Shown piece after piece: positions 9,506-18,090 of a DNA stretch of 64,000 nt. Source of the stretch: Gammaproteobacteria bacterium. Its GTDB lineage: Bacteria; Pseudomonadota; Gammaproteobacteria; HK1. The stretch lies in the NCBI GenBank assembly GCA_022824305.1, contig JAJEAD010000023.1:79919-143918 (forward strand). The letters are read 5' to 3'. Position 1 is the stretch's first letter, and every line of letters starts with the position of its first letter. The position numbers were made by a program, and so were the translations under genes. The notes below the pieces were generated by a model that saw only the letters and a program-made list of their open reading frames with translations, did not search any database and was not told the DNA's origin.

Positions 9506-10588
9506 ATGTTCTCGAAGGCCATGCTGAATCCCCCTGCCCGGGCGCGGATCCCGATCACGCTGATCGGCGGCTACCTGGGCGCGGGCAAGACCTCGCTGCT
9601 CAACCACCTCCTGACCCATGTGCAGGGTGAGCGCATCGCGGTGCTCGTCAACGACTTCGGCGCGCTCGGCCTCGACGCCGCCCTCGTCGCCCGCCGGGAT
9701 GCGGAGACCGTCACCCTGACCAACGGCTGCGTGTGCTGCAGCATCGCCGATGACTTCGGCGCCGCCCTCGATGCGCAGATCCGCTCCCCCGAGGCGCCCG
9801 CTCGTATCGTCGTGGAGACCAGCGGCGTAGCGGAAACGGGGAAGACCGCCCGCTACGCGAGCGGCTGGCCCGGCGCGCGCCTCGACGGGGTCCTCACCGT
9901 GGTCGACCTCGAGACGGTCCGCATGCAGGCGAAGGACCGCTTCGTGGGCGGCCTGGTCGTGCGCCAGATCGAGGCCGCCGACCTGATCGTGGCGAACAAG
10001 ATCGACCGGGTCGAAGCGCCGGCGCGCCGCGCTTCGATGGAGTGGCTTGCCCGCATCGCGCCGCGGGCCGCCCACGTCGAGACGGCCCTCGGCCGGATCC
10101 CTCCGGCCCTCGTCCTCGGGCTGAGCCCGCACGAGCGGGACCACGCCGCGCGCCCGCGTGAGGGCCGGATGAACCGCGCAGCGTCCGCGGACGCTCACGA
10201 GGACCCCGGAATCCGGGCCGGGTCTGAGCACGGGGACCTGCCCCTGGTGCGCCTGGCATGGCGCTCGAGGGAACGCTACGCGCGAAGCGAGCTGGCGACG
10301 GCTCTCGATGCGCTTCCGAGCGCCGTCGTCCGCTTCAAGGGGCTCGTCCGGCTGCGTGAATGCCCCGACCGACCCTGCGTGCTCCAGGGAGTGGGCCGTC
10401 GATGGTCGCTGGAGCCGGCTCCGCCCCATGTGTCTGCGGCCCTGGGAGCCGGCGACACCTCGGCCATCGACTTCCTGGGCGTGGGTCCGTCAACCCCCGT
10501 GCGTTCGGCCATCCGGAACGCACTCGGGATGCTGGGGGGAGGAGAGCGGCGAAGCGATCAGGACTCGACCGGCGCCCTCGTGCCGTGA
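9506..10588 (+). CDS. CobW/P47K family G3E GTPase (putative metallochaperone)
   Basis: A 360-residue GTPase of the G3E family that delivers metals, often zinc, to client enzymes. Walker A is GYLGAGKT (Lys28). The signature metal-binding CXCC lies at residues 75-78 (NGCVCC), with VETSGVAE as the switch motif and ANKID as the base-recognition motif. The C-terminal CobW_C domain is recognisable in VVRFKGLVRL and CVLQGVGRRWSLEP. Either the ATG at 9506 or the one at 9521 (MLNPP) could be used. It lies 240 bases after the YtcJ-type amidohydrolase, a metal enzyme; partnership between them is possible but unproven. Confidence 0.88.
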   Translation: MFSKAMLNPPARARIPITLIGGYLGAGKTSLLNHLLTHVQGERIAVLVNDFGALGLDAALVARRDAETVTLTNGCVCCSIADDFGAALDAQIRSPEAPARIVVETSGVAETGKTARYASGWPGARLDGVLTVVDLETVRMQAKDRFVGGLVVRQIEAADLIVANKIDRVEAPARRASMEWLARIAPRAAHVETALGRIPPALVLGLSPHERDHAARPREGRMNRAASADAHEDPGIRAGSEHGDLPLVRLAWRSRERYARSELATALDALPSAVVRFKGLVRLRECPDRPCVLQGVGRRWSLEPAPPHVSAALGAGDTSAIDFLGVGPSTPVRSAIRNALGMLGGGERRSDQDSTGALVP

Positions 10589-10678
10589 AGCCGGCCGCTT
10601 CACGCCGTCCCGCCCAATCCGGTGGAGACGGGTGCGGAAGCGCCGCCTTCCCTCGACCACCGCCTGCGCGGGGCGGTA

Positions 10679-11707
10679 TCAGTCGTACAGCGCCACGCAG
10701 CGCACTTCGATGCTCCAGCGATCGGGAGCGCCGGGCGCCGTAGCCGGGTCCTCGAAGGCGCTGTGGAAGCTGAACGTGCAGGGGTTTTCCGGATTCCCCG
10801 CGTCCGCGTTCACGCCCTTCGAACGCGCGAGCCCGCCGGCCGAATCCCACTGCTTTATCAGCAGCGGCTCGTCGCGGGTCAGGCCGGGATAGAAGCACCA
10901 GCGATGGTCGTCGGAGTGCTTGGCGAAGTAGTTCTCGCCGATCCGGTCGGCGTAGTGGATCTCGAAGACCACCAGGTCTTCGGGATGCACGCTCCTCGCG
11001 TCGCAGAGCGCGAGGGGATGTACGGCCACCGGCTCGCGGGTGATGCTCCGCCAGAGATTGATGATCGCGAATCGGCCCGCTTCGAGAGCGTGCCGCACCC
11101 TCGCCTCGTCGAGGAGAGACTCGCCATCCGGCAACAGGGTGCGGTACGTATCATTGGTGGTCGGCGCTTTCGCGAGATCGCGCAGGCGCTGCGGCCCGCT
11201 GGTCAGCGTGTAGTCACCGTGCACCAGGTGTATGGGAGGCTGCACCGGCTGCCCTCCCTCGCTGCGGCGCCCGCTGCGATTGCCGAAGGCCGACCGGACG
11301 TTGTGGTCGAAAGCCGCGACGTGTCGTGCGCCGCTCGCCTCCCGGACGACGCTCGCGCAGCGCGGATAGTAGCGTCCCACGACCTCGTCGTGGTTCAGAA
11401 AATCGATGTCGCCGGCTCCCAGGGGAACTTCGAGCAACTCGAAGCCGTTGACATCGAGCGCGGGGACTTGCGAGCCGCGGAGACTCCGGGCGTCGAGGAC
11501 CGGCATGCGCCGTTCTTCCAGGTCGACGCCGCTCCAGCCGTCGTCGGTGCCGCCGCTGTCCCGGTGCGTGAACACCCTGCCGTTGCGGTAGAGCGAGCTC
11601 TTCGTCGACGCCGCCATGTAGGTGAATGCGCCGGTCCGCACCGCTTCGCCATGCGTGGCCGATGCCGAGCTCACGGGCGCTCCCCGGGTCGCGGGTCGTG
11701 AACCCAC
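10679..11707 (-). CDS. CmcJ/NvfI family 2-oxoglutarate-dependent oxygenase
   Basis: The protein resembles the CmcJ/NvfI family, named after the cephamycin 7-alpha-hydroxylation partner CmcJ and the fungal oxygenase NvfI. Diagnostic stretches are VHGDYTLTSGPQRLRDL, GRFAIINLWRSI, LALCDARSVHPEDL, HRWCFYPGLTRDEPLLIKQ and the end WSIEVRCVALYD. These fit the family's His/Asp iron ligands and conserved basic residues. The reading frame gives 342 residues from a GTG at 11707; GTG at 11641 or the ATG at 11617 are alternative starts, and the first 20 residues look unconserved. No biosynthetic gene cluster surrounds it, so it is more likely a tailoring or detoxification enzyme than part of an antibiotic pathway. 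Confidence 0.75.
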   Translation of the reverse strand: MGSRPATRGAPVSSASATHGEAVRTGAFTYMAASTKSSLYRNGRVFTHRDSGGTDDGWSGVDLEERRMPVLDARSLRGSQVPALDVNGFELLEVPLGAGDIDFLNHDEVVGRYYPRCASVVREASGARHVAAFDHNVRSAFGNRSGRRSEGGQPVQPPIHLVHGDYTLTSGPQRLRDLAKAPTTNDTYRTLLPDGESLLDEARVRHALEAGRFAIINLWRSITREPVAVHPLALCDARSVHPEDLVVFEIHYADRIGENYFAKHSDDHRWCFYPGLTRDEPLLIKQWDSAGGLARSKGVNADAGNPENPCTFSFHSAFEDPATAPGAPDRWSIEVRCVALYD

Positions 11708-11883
11708 ACGCTCCGTACCCCGGGGACGGGAGCGGCGTCACCACGCCCTGCCGGGTTGCGGACGACCCGGGAAGCGTCATCCCGGGACAATCCGCCCCGG
11801 AGGACGGCGCTACCGGGATCCGGAAAGACCGCAACCCCGGCACGGGCCGGAACTCGGAGACCCGGGGACGCCATTTCCCGCCC

Positions 11884-12105
11884 TCAGGCCTCGTCGATCA
11901 CCACGAGGACCTGGCCTTCCTCCACCACGTCGCCCTCGGCACAGCGTACCTCGATGACCCTTCCTCCGCCGTCCGCGACCAGCGGGATCTCCATCTTCAT
12001 GCACTCCAGGATCACGAGATCGTCGTCGCGCTCGATCTCGTCACCGGGCGACACCTCGACTTTCCACACCGTGCCGGGGAATTGTGCCTTGATCTCTCGG
12101 TTCAT
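11884..12105 (-). CDS. Stand-alone biotinyl (BCCP-like) carrier protein
   Basis: A 73-residue protein that consists of a single biotinyl/lipoyl domain. The biotinylation motif ECMKME places the acceptor lysine at residue 37, in a hairpin between VVEEGQVLVVIDEA-type beta strands. It would carry CO2 between a biotin carboxylase and a carboxyltransferase. It is transcribed divergently from the carboxyltransferase gene that begins 270 bases away, so the two probably work together. No biotin carboxylase gene is present in the window. A lipoyl role is unlikely because the motif is MKM preceded by EC, as in biotin carriers. Confidence 0.88.
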   Translation of the reverse strand: MNREIKAQFPGTVWKVEVSPGDEIERDDDLVILECMKMEIPLVADGGGRVIEVRCAEGDVVEEGQVLVVIDEA

Positions 12106-12374
12106 GGTCGGGGAGCCCTGCCGCGCCGCATGGGAAAGTGGCTGCGCGCCGGCATGCGGTCCACTCCGGCGCGGCGATTCGAGACCGGCGGCAGGATAGC
12201 AAAATAGCAGGTCGGATCAGCGCCATTCTCTCAAGGTGACGTGCCCGGGCAGGACGGAATTACGCTCGAGCCGGCCCGGGCGACCCTCGTCCGGAAGCCG
12301 CGCTTGCGGGACACGGATACCCGAGGATGTTGCCCTAGAATGACCGCCATCGGCCCGTTCGCGGAGGAATCGAC

Positions 12375-13913
12375 TTGAGCCAGCCCGCCGACTCGAAGAA
12401 GGGATGCGACAGTGTGAGACCGGACCTCGCGGCGGTGCTCGCGGCGAAAGCGGAAACCCTGGACGAGGCCCGCCCGCAGGCGCTGGCCAGGCGAGCCCGG
12501 ACCGGGCACTGGACGGCCCGTCAGAACATCGACGCCCTCCTCGACCCCGGCAGCTTCCAGGAGTACGGGCAGCTCGCGCGGCCGGCCTTCAAGCAGCGGG
12601 AAGGGGCCGCGGACGGACTCGTCGCCGGAATCGGCATGGTGGACGGAGAGCGCGTGGCGGTCGCCGCCTACGACTACACGGTGCACGCCGGGACGCAGTC
12701 GATCATCAACCATGCCAAGGCGGACCGTCTGCTGAACGTGGTCCACCGGCTCCGCCTCCCGCTCGTGTTCTGGACCGAGGGCGGGGGCTGGCGCCCGCAC
12801 GAGACCAACGTCGACGCGCGCAGCTACGAGGAGACTTTCGTGATGATGGCGAGGCTCTCCGGGCACGCGCCCACCGTGGGCATCGTGGCCGGGCGCTGCT
12901 TCGCCGGCAACGCCAACATCGCGGGCCTCTGCGACGTCATCATCGCGACCCGGAGGGCCTCGCTCGGGATGGCCGGCCCTCCCCTGGTGGAAGCCGCCCT
13001 CGGGCTCAAGCTCACCCCGGAAGAGCTCGGTCCCGCCGAGATGCACGAATCGGTCGGCGCGGTCGACCTCCTGGTCGAGGACGAAGCGGAGGCGGCCGCG
13101 CTCGCCGCCCGCTACCTGTCCTACTTCCGGGGCCCCGCCGCGCCCGGCGAAGCGCCCGACACCGCGCGCCTGCGCGACGTGGTGCCCGAGAACCGGCGCC
13201 GTGCCTACGACGTGCGGCGGGTGATCGAGGGGATCGCCGACCTGGGTTCGGTGCTCGAGCTGCGCCCGCGCTTCGCCCGCGCCGCGGTCACTTCGCTCGT
13301 CAAGGTCGGCGGCCGGCCGATGGGGGTGCTCGCGAACCAGCCCATGTACCTCGCCGGCGCGATGGACAGCCCCGCCTGCGACAAGCTGGCGCGCTTCATC
13401 TCGCTCTGCGATGCCTACGACGTGCCCATGCTCTACCTCTGCGACACGCCGGGCCTCATGGCCGGCCCGGAGTCGGAAGCGACCGCGCTCGTGCGCCACA
13501 GCTCGCGCATCCTCACCGCGGCCGCCAACTGCACCACCCCCTTCGTCACCGTGACCCTGCGCAAGGCCTACGGCCTCGGCTTCTACATGATGGGCTCGCT
13601 GCCCCTGCACCCGAGCCTCTACGTCGGCTGGCCCACGGTGGAGTTCGGCGCGATGGGTTTCGAGGGGGCGGCGAAGATCGTTCACCGGGAAGAGCTCGCG
13701 GCGATCGATGACCCCGAAGCGCGCCGGGCGCGCGAGCTCGAGATCGCGGAAGGCATGCGCCGCGACAACACTGCGATGGCACGCGCGGAACGCTTCGAGT
13801 TCGACGACATCATCGACCCTGCCGACACCCGCGACGTGGTCCTCAAGTTCCTGAACAGCCTTCCGCCCCCCGCCCCGCGCAGCGCGCGCAAGCACACCAT
13901 CGACAACTGGTGA
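12375..13913 (+). CDS. Acyl-CoA carboxylase carboxyltransferase subunit
   Basis: A 512-residue carboxyltransferase with two crotonase-like halves, like the beta subunits of propionyl-, methylcrotonyl- or geranyl-CoA carboxylases. The N half includes GRCFAGNANIAGLCDVIIAT and AGPPLVEAALG; the C half includes RPMGVLANQPMYLAGAMDS, LCDTPGLMAGPESE and KAYGLGFYMMGS. The start is a TTG at 12375 with a strong GGAGG at 12363-12367, seven bases upstream; a -10-like TAGAAT lies at 12336-12341. It is divergent from the small biotinyl protein. The acyl-CoA substrate cannot be assigned. A biotin carboxylase subunit must come from elsewhere in the genome if this is a complete enzyme. Confidence 0.88.
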   Translation: MSQPADSKKGCDSVRPDLAAVLAAKAETLDEARPQALARRARTGHWTARQNIDALLDPGSFQEYGQLARPAFKQREGAADGLVAGIGMVDGERVAVAAYDYTVHAGTQSIINHAKADRLLNVVHRLRLPLVFWTEGGGWRPHETNVDARSYEETFVMMARLSGHAPTVGIVAGRCFAGNANIAGLCDVIIATRRASLGMAGPPLVEAALGLKLTPEELGPAEMHESVGAVDLLVEDEAEAAALAARYLSYFRGPAAPGEAPDTARLRDVVPENRRRAYDVRRVIEGIADLGSVLELRPRFARAAVTSLVKVGGRPMGVLANQPMYLAGAMDSPACDKLARFISLCDAYDVPMLYLCDTPGLMAGPESEATALVRHSSRILTAAANCTTPFVTVTLRKAYGLGFYMMGSLPLHPSLYVGWPTVEFGAMGFEGAAKIVHREELAAIDDPEARRARELEIAEGMRRDNTAMARAERFEFDDIIDPADTRDVVLKFLNSLPPPAPRSARKHTIDNW

Positions 13914-14105
13914 GGCCCCGCGCCTCCGGATACTCCGGGTGCGGTCCGTCTACCCGGAGGGGGAAGCCTGCGCCCTCAACCAGGCCGCGGCGTGAGTGGA
14001 TGTGCCCCCTGGCAGGAATTCAAGGAGGGCCTGCCACCCCGGAAGAACGCCACCGTCAGCGCACAGGAAGACCAGGAGACAGCCTGACCTGCCCTCCTGC
14101 GGGAA

Positions 14106-14126
14106 CACCGCCAGGAGGTGGCGGTG
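14106..14126. terminator. Hairpin between convergent genes
   Basis: Perfect 7-bp stem CACCGCC/GGCGGTG with loop AGGAGGT, placed in the 269-base gap between the convergent carboxyltransferase and FAD-GcvT genes. There is no T tract on either side, so this is a possible terminator only. The rest of the gap (13914-14182) shows no supported gene. Confidence 0.35.
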
Positions 14127-14182
14127 CCAGGTGAATACCCCCTTCAGTACACTCAGGCTCTTGCAGCACGCTTCTCGGAGCC

Positions 14183-16609
14183 TCAGGCCCGCAGCGCGCT
14201 CCCCGCCGGATCGTAGGGACTGCTCTCGATGATCCGCACCGGGCGCTCCACGCCCACGATGTGGGCGCGCAGCTCCTCCCCGGCCTGGGCGTGCTCGACG
14301 TCGACGAGCGCCATCGCGAGGCTCTTGCCGACGTGGTGGCCGTAGCCGCCGGAGGTGATAAAGCCCACTCGCCGGCCGTCCTTCCAGACCGGCTCGTAGC
14401 CCGACGCATCGGCGTCCCCGGAATCCACCTCCAGGGTGACGAGGCGCTGGGGGGCGGTGTTCTTCTCGCGTTCGGCGAGCGCCGCCTCCCGTCCCGTGAA
14501 GTCGCTCTTCCCCCAGGCGATCCAGCGATCGAGGCCGGTCATGCCGGGGGTGTAGGCCTGGGTGTACTCCGCGCTCCAGACTCCGAAGCTCTTCTCCAGG
14601 CGCAGCGCGTTCATCGTGTAGAAGCCGAACTCCCGCACGCCGAGCGGGGCGCCCGCCTCGAGCAGCATCTCGCGCAGGGTGATGTGCTCCGCCGCGCTGC
14701 AGTTGATCTCGTAGCCGAGCCCGCCCGTCACCGAGAGCCGGGCCACCTTCGCCCGCACCAGGCCGACGTCGAGCGTCGCGCAGCCCATGAAGGGGAGCGC
14801 CTCGTTGCCGACGTCCTGGAGGGTGAGCTGCGCGAGGAGCTCGCGGGCGCGGGGCCCGGCGACGGAGAAGCCCACCGTCCCGTCGGAAATGTCGCGCACC
14901 TGCACCTCGCTCGCCCCGAGCGCCGCGATCCGGTGCTCGAACCAGCGCATGTGCCACTTGCGCAGGTAGTACGAGCCCATGATCCACCAGGTGCCGTCGC
15001 CCCAGTTGAGGATGGTGAGATCGCCCTTGAGCCGGCCGTCGGGCGCGAGCATCGGAGCCAGCCGCGCCCGTCCGGGGGCGGGCAGGCGCGAGGCCATCAC
15101 ACGGTCGAGCCAGGCCTTCGCTCCGGCGCCGCTCACCTCGAAGCGGGAGAAGGCCGAGATGTCGATGAGGCCCACCCCCTCGCGCACCGCCTCGCACTCC
15201 TCCGCAACGATGGGAAAGGCGTTCGAGCGCTTGAGCGTCGGGGTCTCCTCGAAGCCGGGCGGCGCGAAGAGAAGCGGTGTTTCCAGGCCCCAGATGTTGC
15301 CCCAGAGACAGCCCGCCGCGTTCATCCCGTCGTAGGCGGGGGCCTTGCGCAGCGGCCGCCCCGCCGGAAGCTGCTCGTTCGGATAGGTCATCACGAAGCG
15401 CCGGGAGTAGAACTGGCCGGTGGTCTGGCGGATGTACTCGCGGTTCGCCGTGAAGGGGCCGTAGCGGGCGATGTCGAGCGGCCAGACGTCGGCTTCCGCC
15501 TCGCCGTGGATCATCCACTCCGCGAGTGACTTGCCGACCCCGCCGCCCTGGAGGAAGCCGGCCATGACCCCGCAGGCAAGCCAGTAGTTGCGCAGGCCCG
15601 CCACCGGGCCCACGAGCGGGTTGCCGTCCGGGGAGAAGGTGAAGGCGCCGTTCACCCAGCGCTTGACCCCCACCCTCTGCAGCACCGGGTAGCGGGTGTA
15701 GGCCATCTCGAGCTCGTCCGCGATGCGGTCGATCTCCTCCGGGATGAGCTCCATGCCGTAATCCCAGGGCGCGCCGTCGATGTTCCAGTGCTGATGGTTG
15801 ATCTCGTAGATCCCGACCAGCACGCCGTGCTGGTCCTGGCGCATGTAGGTGAAGCCCTCGAGATCCACCGTCATCGGCACCTCGAAGTCGAGCGCCGCGA
15901 CCTCGGGGATGGACTCCGTCACCAGGTAGTGGTGCTGCAACGGCGAGAGGGGAAGCTCGAGGCCGACCATGCGCCCGTTCTGCTTCGCCCACAGGCCGCC
16001 CGCGTTGACGACGTGCTCGGCGTGGACGCTGCCCTTCTCGGTCACCACGTCCCAGCTTCCGTCGGAGCGCTGCCGCAGCTCCTCGACCTTGTTGTTCTCC
16101 ACGACGTCGGCGCCGTGCTTGCGCGCGGCGAGGGCGTAGGCGCGCACCGTCCCGGTGGTGTCGACGTAGCCTTCCCGGTCCGCCCACAGGCCCCCGATGA
16201 CCCCGGTGACGTCCATGATCGGGCAGCGTTCGCGGATCTCCTCCGGCGTCATCAGGTAGCAGTCCTCGATGCCGATGGTCTGGAAGATGCGATACGTGGA
16301 CTGAAGCCACTCCCAGCGCGCAGGCGCGGAGGCCACCGTGATGCCCCCCGTCATGTGCAGGCCGATGTCCTGCCCCGATTCGCGCTCGATCTCGGAGAGC
16401 AGATCGATGGTGTAGGCCTGCAGCGCCGCCATGTTCGGGTCCGCGTTGAGCGCGTGCACCCCGCCCGCGGCGTGCCAGGACGAGCCGGCTGCCAGCATCG
16501 AGCGCTCCATGAGCGCGACGTCCGTCCAGCCGAGCTTGGCGAGGTGGTAGAGCACCGACGCGCCTACCACACCGCCCCCGATGACCACGACCCGATACTC
16601 AGACTTCAC
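14183..16609 (-). CDS. FAD-dependent oxidoreductase with GcvT domain (dimethylglycine/sarcosine dehydrogenase-like)
   Basis: An 808-residue two-domain enzyme. The N-terminal FAD domain starts VVVIGGGVVGASVLYHL (Gly11, Gly13, Gly16) and has AGSSWHAAGG, where His46 matches the residue that carries covalent FAD in mitochondrial dimethylglycine dehydrogenase. From about residue 430 comes the folate-binding GcvT-like domain (GLIDISAFSRFEVSG, SVTGGLGYEINC, and the C-terminal barrel ending in AHIVGVERPVRI). The enzyme would demethylate an N-methyl amine such as dimethylglycine or sarcosine and pass the carbon to tetrahydrofolate. The actual methylamine is not deducible. It stands alone, divergent from the VOC-TauD cassette. 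A single-domain relative is at 48469-49689. Confidence 0.85.
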   Translation of the reverse strand: MKSEYRVVVIGGGVVGASVLYHLAKLGWTDVALMERSMLAAGSSWHAAGGVHALNADPNMAALQAYTIDLLSEIERESGQDIGLHMTGGITVASAPARWEWLQSTYRIFQTIGIEDCYLMTPEEIRERCPIMDVTGVIGGLWADREGYVDTTGTVRAYALAARKHGADVVENNKVEELRQRSDGSWDVVTEKGSVHAEHVVNAGGLWAKQNGRMVGLELPLSPLQHHYLVTESIPEVAALDFEVPMTVDLEGFTYMRQDQHGVLVGIYEINHQHWNIDGAPWDYGMELIPEEIDRIADELEMAYTRYPVLQRVGVKRWVNGAFTFSPDGNPLVGPVAGLRNYWLACGVMAGFLQGGGVGKSLAEWMIHGEAEADVWPLDIARYGPFTANREYIRQTTGQFYSRRFVMTYPNEQLPAGRPLRKAPAYDGMNAAGCLWGNIWGLETPLLFAPPGFEETPTLKRSNAFPIVAEECEAVREGVGLIDISAFSRFEVSGAGAKAWLDRVMASRLPAPGRARLAPMLAPDGRLKGDLTILNWGDGTWWIMGSYYLRKWHMRWFEHRIAALGASEVQVRDISDGTVGFSVAGPRARELLAQLTLQDVGNEALPFMGCATLDVGLVRAKVARLSVTGGLGYEINCSAAEHITLREMLLEAGAPLGVREFGFYTMNALRLEKSFGVWSAEYTQAYTPGMTGLDRWIAWGKSDFTGREAALAEREKNTAPQRLVTLEVDSGDADASGYEPVWKDGRRVGFITSGGYGHHVGKSLAMALVDVEHAQAGEELRAHIVGVERPVRIIESSPYDPAGSALRA

Positions 16610-16801
16610 GGCAACCTCCCGAGACGATCGATGTGAAGGGCGCCCACCCGCCCCGCTGCGCGGAGGATAGCGCCCGGCGGGGAACGCGTCTTCCCGATCT
16701 CGCGCGGCGGGGGCCCCGTCCCCGGGAAGTCAGCCGGGCGGAACGGCGTCGGGGTATACAATCCGGGGCCGGAAAGGAGCGGGAGTCATGGGAGACCGTC
16801 C

Positions 16802-17227
16802 ATGTCGTTCAACGTCTATCTCACCTTCGACGGCAAGTGCCGGGAGGCCTTCGACTTCTACCGCTCGGTGTTCGGCGGGGAGTTCTCCGCGTTCATGACC
16901 TTCGGCGACGGTCCGCCCGACATGGGGGTGCCGGACGCGGAGAAGGGCCGGATCATGCACGTCTCCCTGCCCATCGGATCGGGTGTGCTGATGGGCAGCG
17001 ACTCGTGCTCGGCCTTCGGGCCACCGCCGGTGACCGGGACCAACCTCGAGATCGCTTTGATCGGTGAGAGCAGAGAGCATTGCGACGAGGTGTTCGCCAG
17101 CCTGTCGGAGGGAGGCTCGGCCACGTTCCCGATGCAGGAGACCTTCTGGGGCGCCTACTTCGGCAAGTGGACCGACAAGTTCGGCATCCGCTGGATGATC
17201 AACTACAGCGCCCCGGACAAGTCGTGA
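16802..17227 (+). CDS. PhnB-like VOC superfamily protein
   Basis: A 141-residue single-domain protein of the vicinal oxygen chelate superfamily, PhnB/glyoxalase-like branch. It begins NVYLTFDGKCREAFDFYRSVFGG and contains FMTFGDGPPD, IMHVSLPIG and the closing KFGIRWMINY. PhnB-like proteins often lack the full metal set, and no enzymatic role is claimed. The ATG at 16802 has GGGAG seven bases upstream (16790-16794), and TACAAT at 16757-16762 could be a -10 box. Its stop overlaps the GTG of the TauD gene (GTGA), so it is the first gene of a four-gene cassette. Confidence 0.85.
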   Translation: MSFNVYLTFDGKCREAFDFYRSVFGGEFSAFMTFGDGPPDMGVPDAEKGRIMHVSLPIGSGVLMGSDSCSAFGPPPVTGTNLEIALIGESREHCDEVFASLSEGGSATFPMQETFWGAYFGKWTDKFGIRWMINYSAPDKS

Positions 17228-18087
17228 GCGACTTCGACGTCGAGCCCCTGCACCCGGATTTCGGGGCGCGGATCACGGGAGTGGACCTCGGCGCGCCGCT
17301 CTCGGAACCCGAGGTGGAATCGATTCGGGAGGCGATCGACACCTGGTCTCTGCTCTGCTTTCCGGGACAGGCGATGACGGACGAGGCGCACCTCGACTTC
17401 ACGCGCCGCCTCGGGGAGCCGGAGGCGGAGCACGTCACGCTGGGCAAGACCGGCAAGGTGGTGTACTTCGGCACCGTCGGCAACGTCACCGCGGACGGCG
17501 GCACCCACGGCAACGCCCACCCCCGTACCCGCTACCAGACCGGCAACGAAATGTGGCACTCGGACTCCTCGTTCCGCCTCGTGCCCTCCTTCGTCTCCAT
17601 CACCCACGCCTACGAAGTGCCCGGAGAAGGCGGGGGGACGCACTTCGTGAGCATGCGCAGCGCCTACGAGCGCCTGCCCGGGGACCTGCAGGCGACGATC
17701 GACCCCCTCCACGTGCTGCACGACTACGTGTTCTCGAGAAGCCAGGTGGCGCTTGTCGACCCCGCCCACGCGGCCTCCCTGCCCCCCGTGGCGCACCGCC
17801 TCGTGCGCACCAACCCGAGAAACGGCCGCAAGGGCTACTACGTCGGCTCGCACGCCCGCTCCATCGTGGGCTGGTCGGGAATAGAGAGCCGCCGCCTCAT
17901 CGACGACCTGCTCGAGCGCGCGACCCGGCCCGAGGACGTCTACACCCACCAGTGGCAGGCGGGCGACACCGTGATCTGGGACAACCGTTGCCTGCTGCAC
18001 CGGGGCGCCGGCTACGACGCCGACCGCTGGCGGCGGCGGATGCGCCAGACCCGCGTCGCGGGAGCATGCCCAACGCTCGAGGAGTAA
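17224..18087 (+). CDS. TauD/TfdA family Fe(II)/2-oxoglutarate dioxygenase
   Basis: A 287-residue dioxygenase of the TauD/TfdA family. The metal triad is His112 and Asp114 in MWHSDSSF and His259 in CLLHRGAGYD, with the arginines of RRRMRQTRVAG as the 2-oxoglutarate anchor. The GTG start at 17224 overlaps the preceding stop by four bases; there is no separate Shine-Dalgarno sequence, which fits translational coupling. Family members desulfonate taurine or cleave 2,4-D and related ethers or amines. The coupling to a ureohydrolase three bases downstream suggests a nitrogen-containing or guanidino substrate, but this is inference. Confidence 0.88.
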   Translation: MSDFDVEPLHPDFGARITGVDLGAPLSEPEVESIREAIDTWSLLCFPGQAMTDEAHLDFTRRLGEPEAEHVTLGKTGKVVYFGTVGNVTADGGTHGNAHPRTRYQTGNEMWHSDSSFRLVPSFVSITHAYEVPGEGGGTHFVSMRSAYERLPGDLQATIDPLHVLHDYVFSRSQVALVDPAHAASLPPVAHRLVRTNPRNGRKGYYVGSHARSIVGWSGIESRRLIDDLLERATRPEDVYTHQWQAGDTVIWDNRCLLHRGAGYDADRWRRRMRQTRVAGACPTLEE

Positions 18088-18090
18088 CGC

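Noticed and set aside
10622..11701. Plus-strand open frame opposite the CmcJ-like gene
   Set aside because: Composition is shadow-like and no motifs are present; the minus strand has clear family features.
14056..14182. Minus-strand extension of a shadow frame past the FAD-GcvT stop, suggestive of a gene remnant
   Set aside because: It reads in a different frame from the enzyme and matches nothing I recognise; the region holds only a hairpin.
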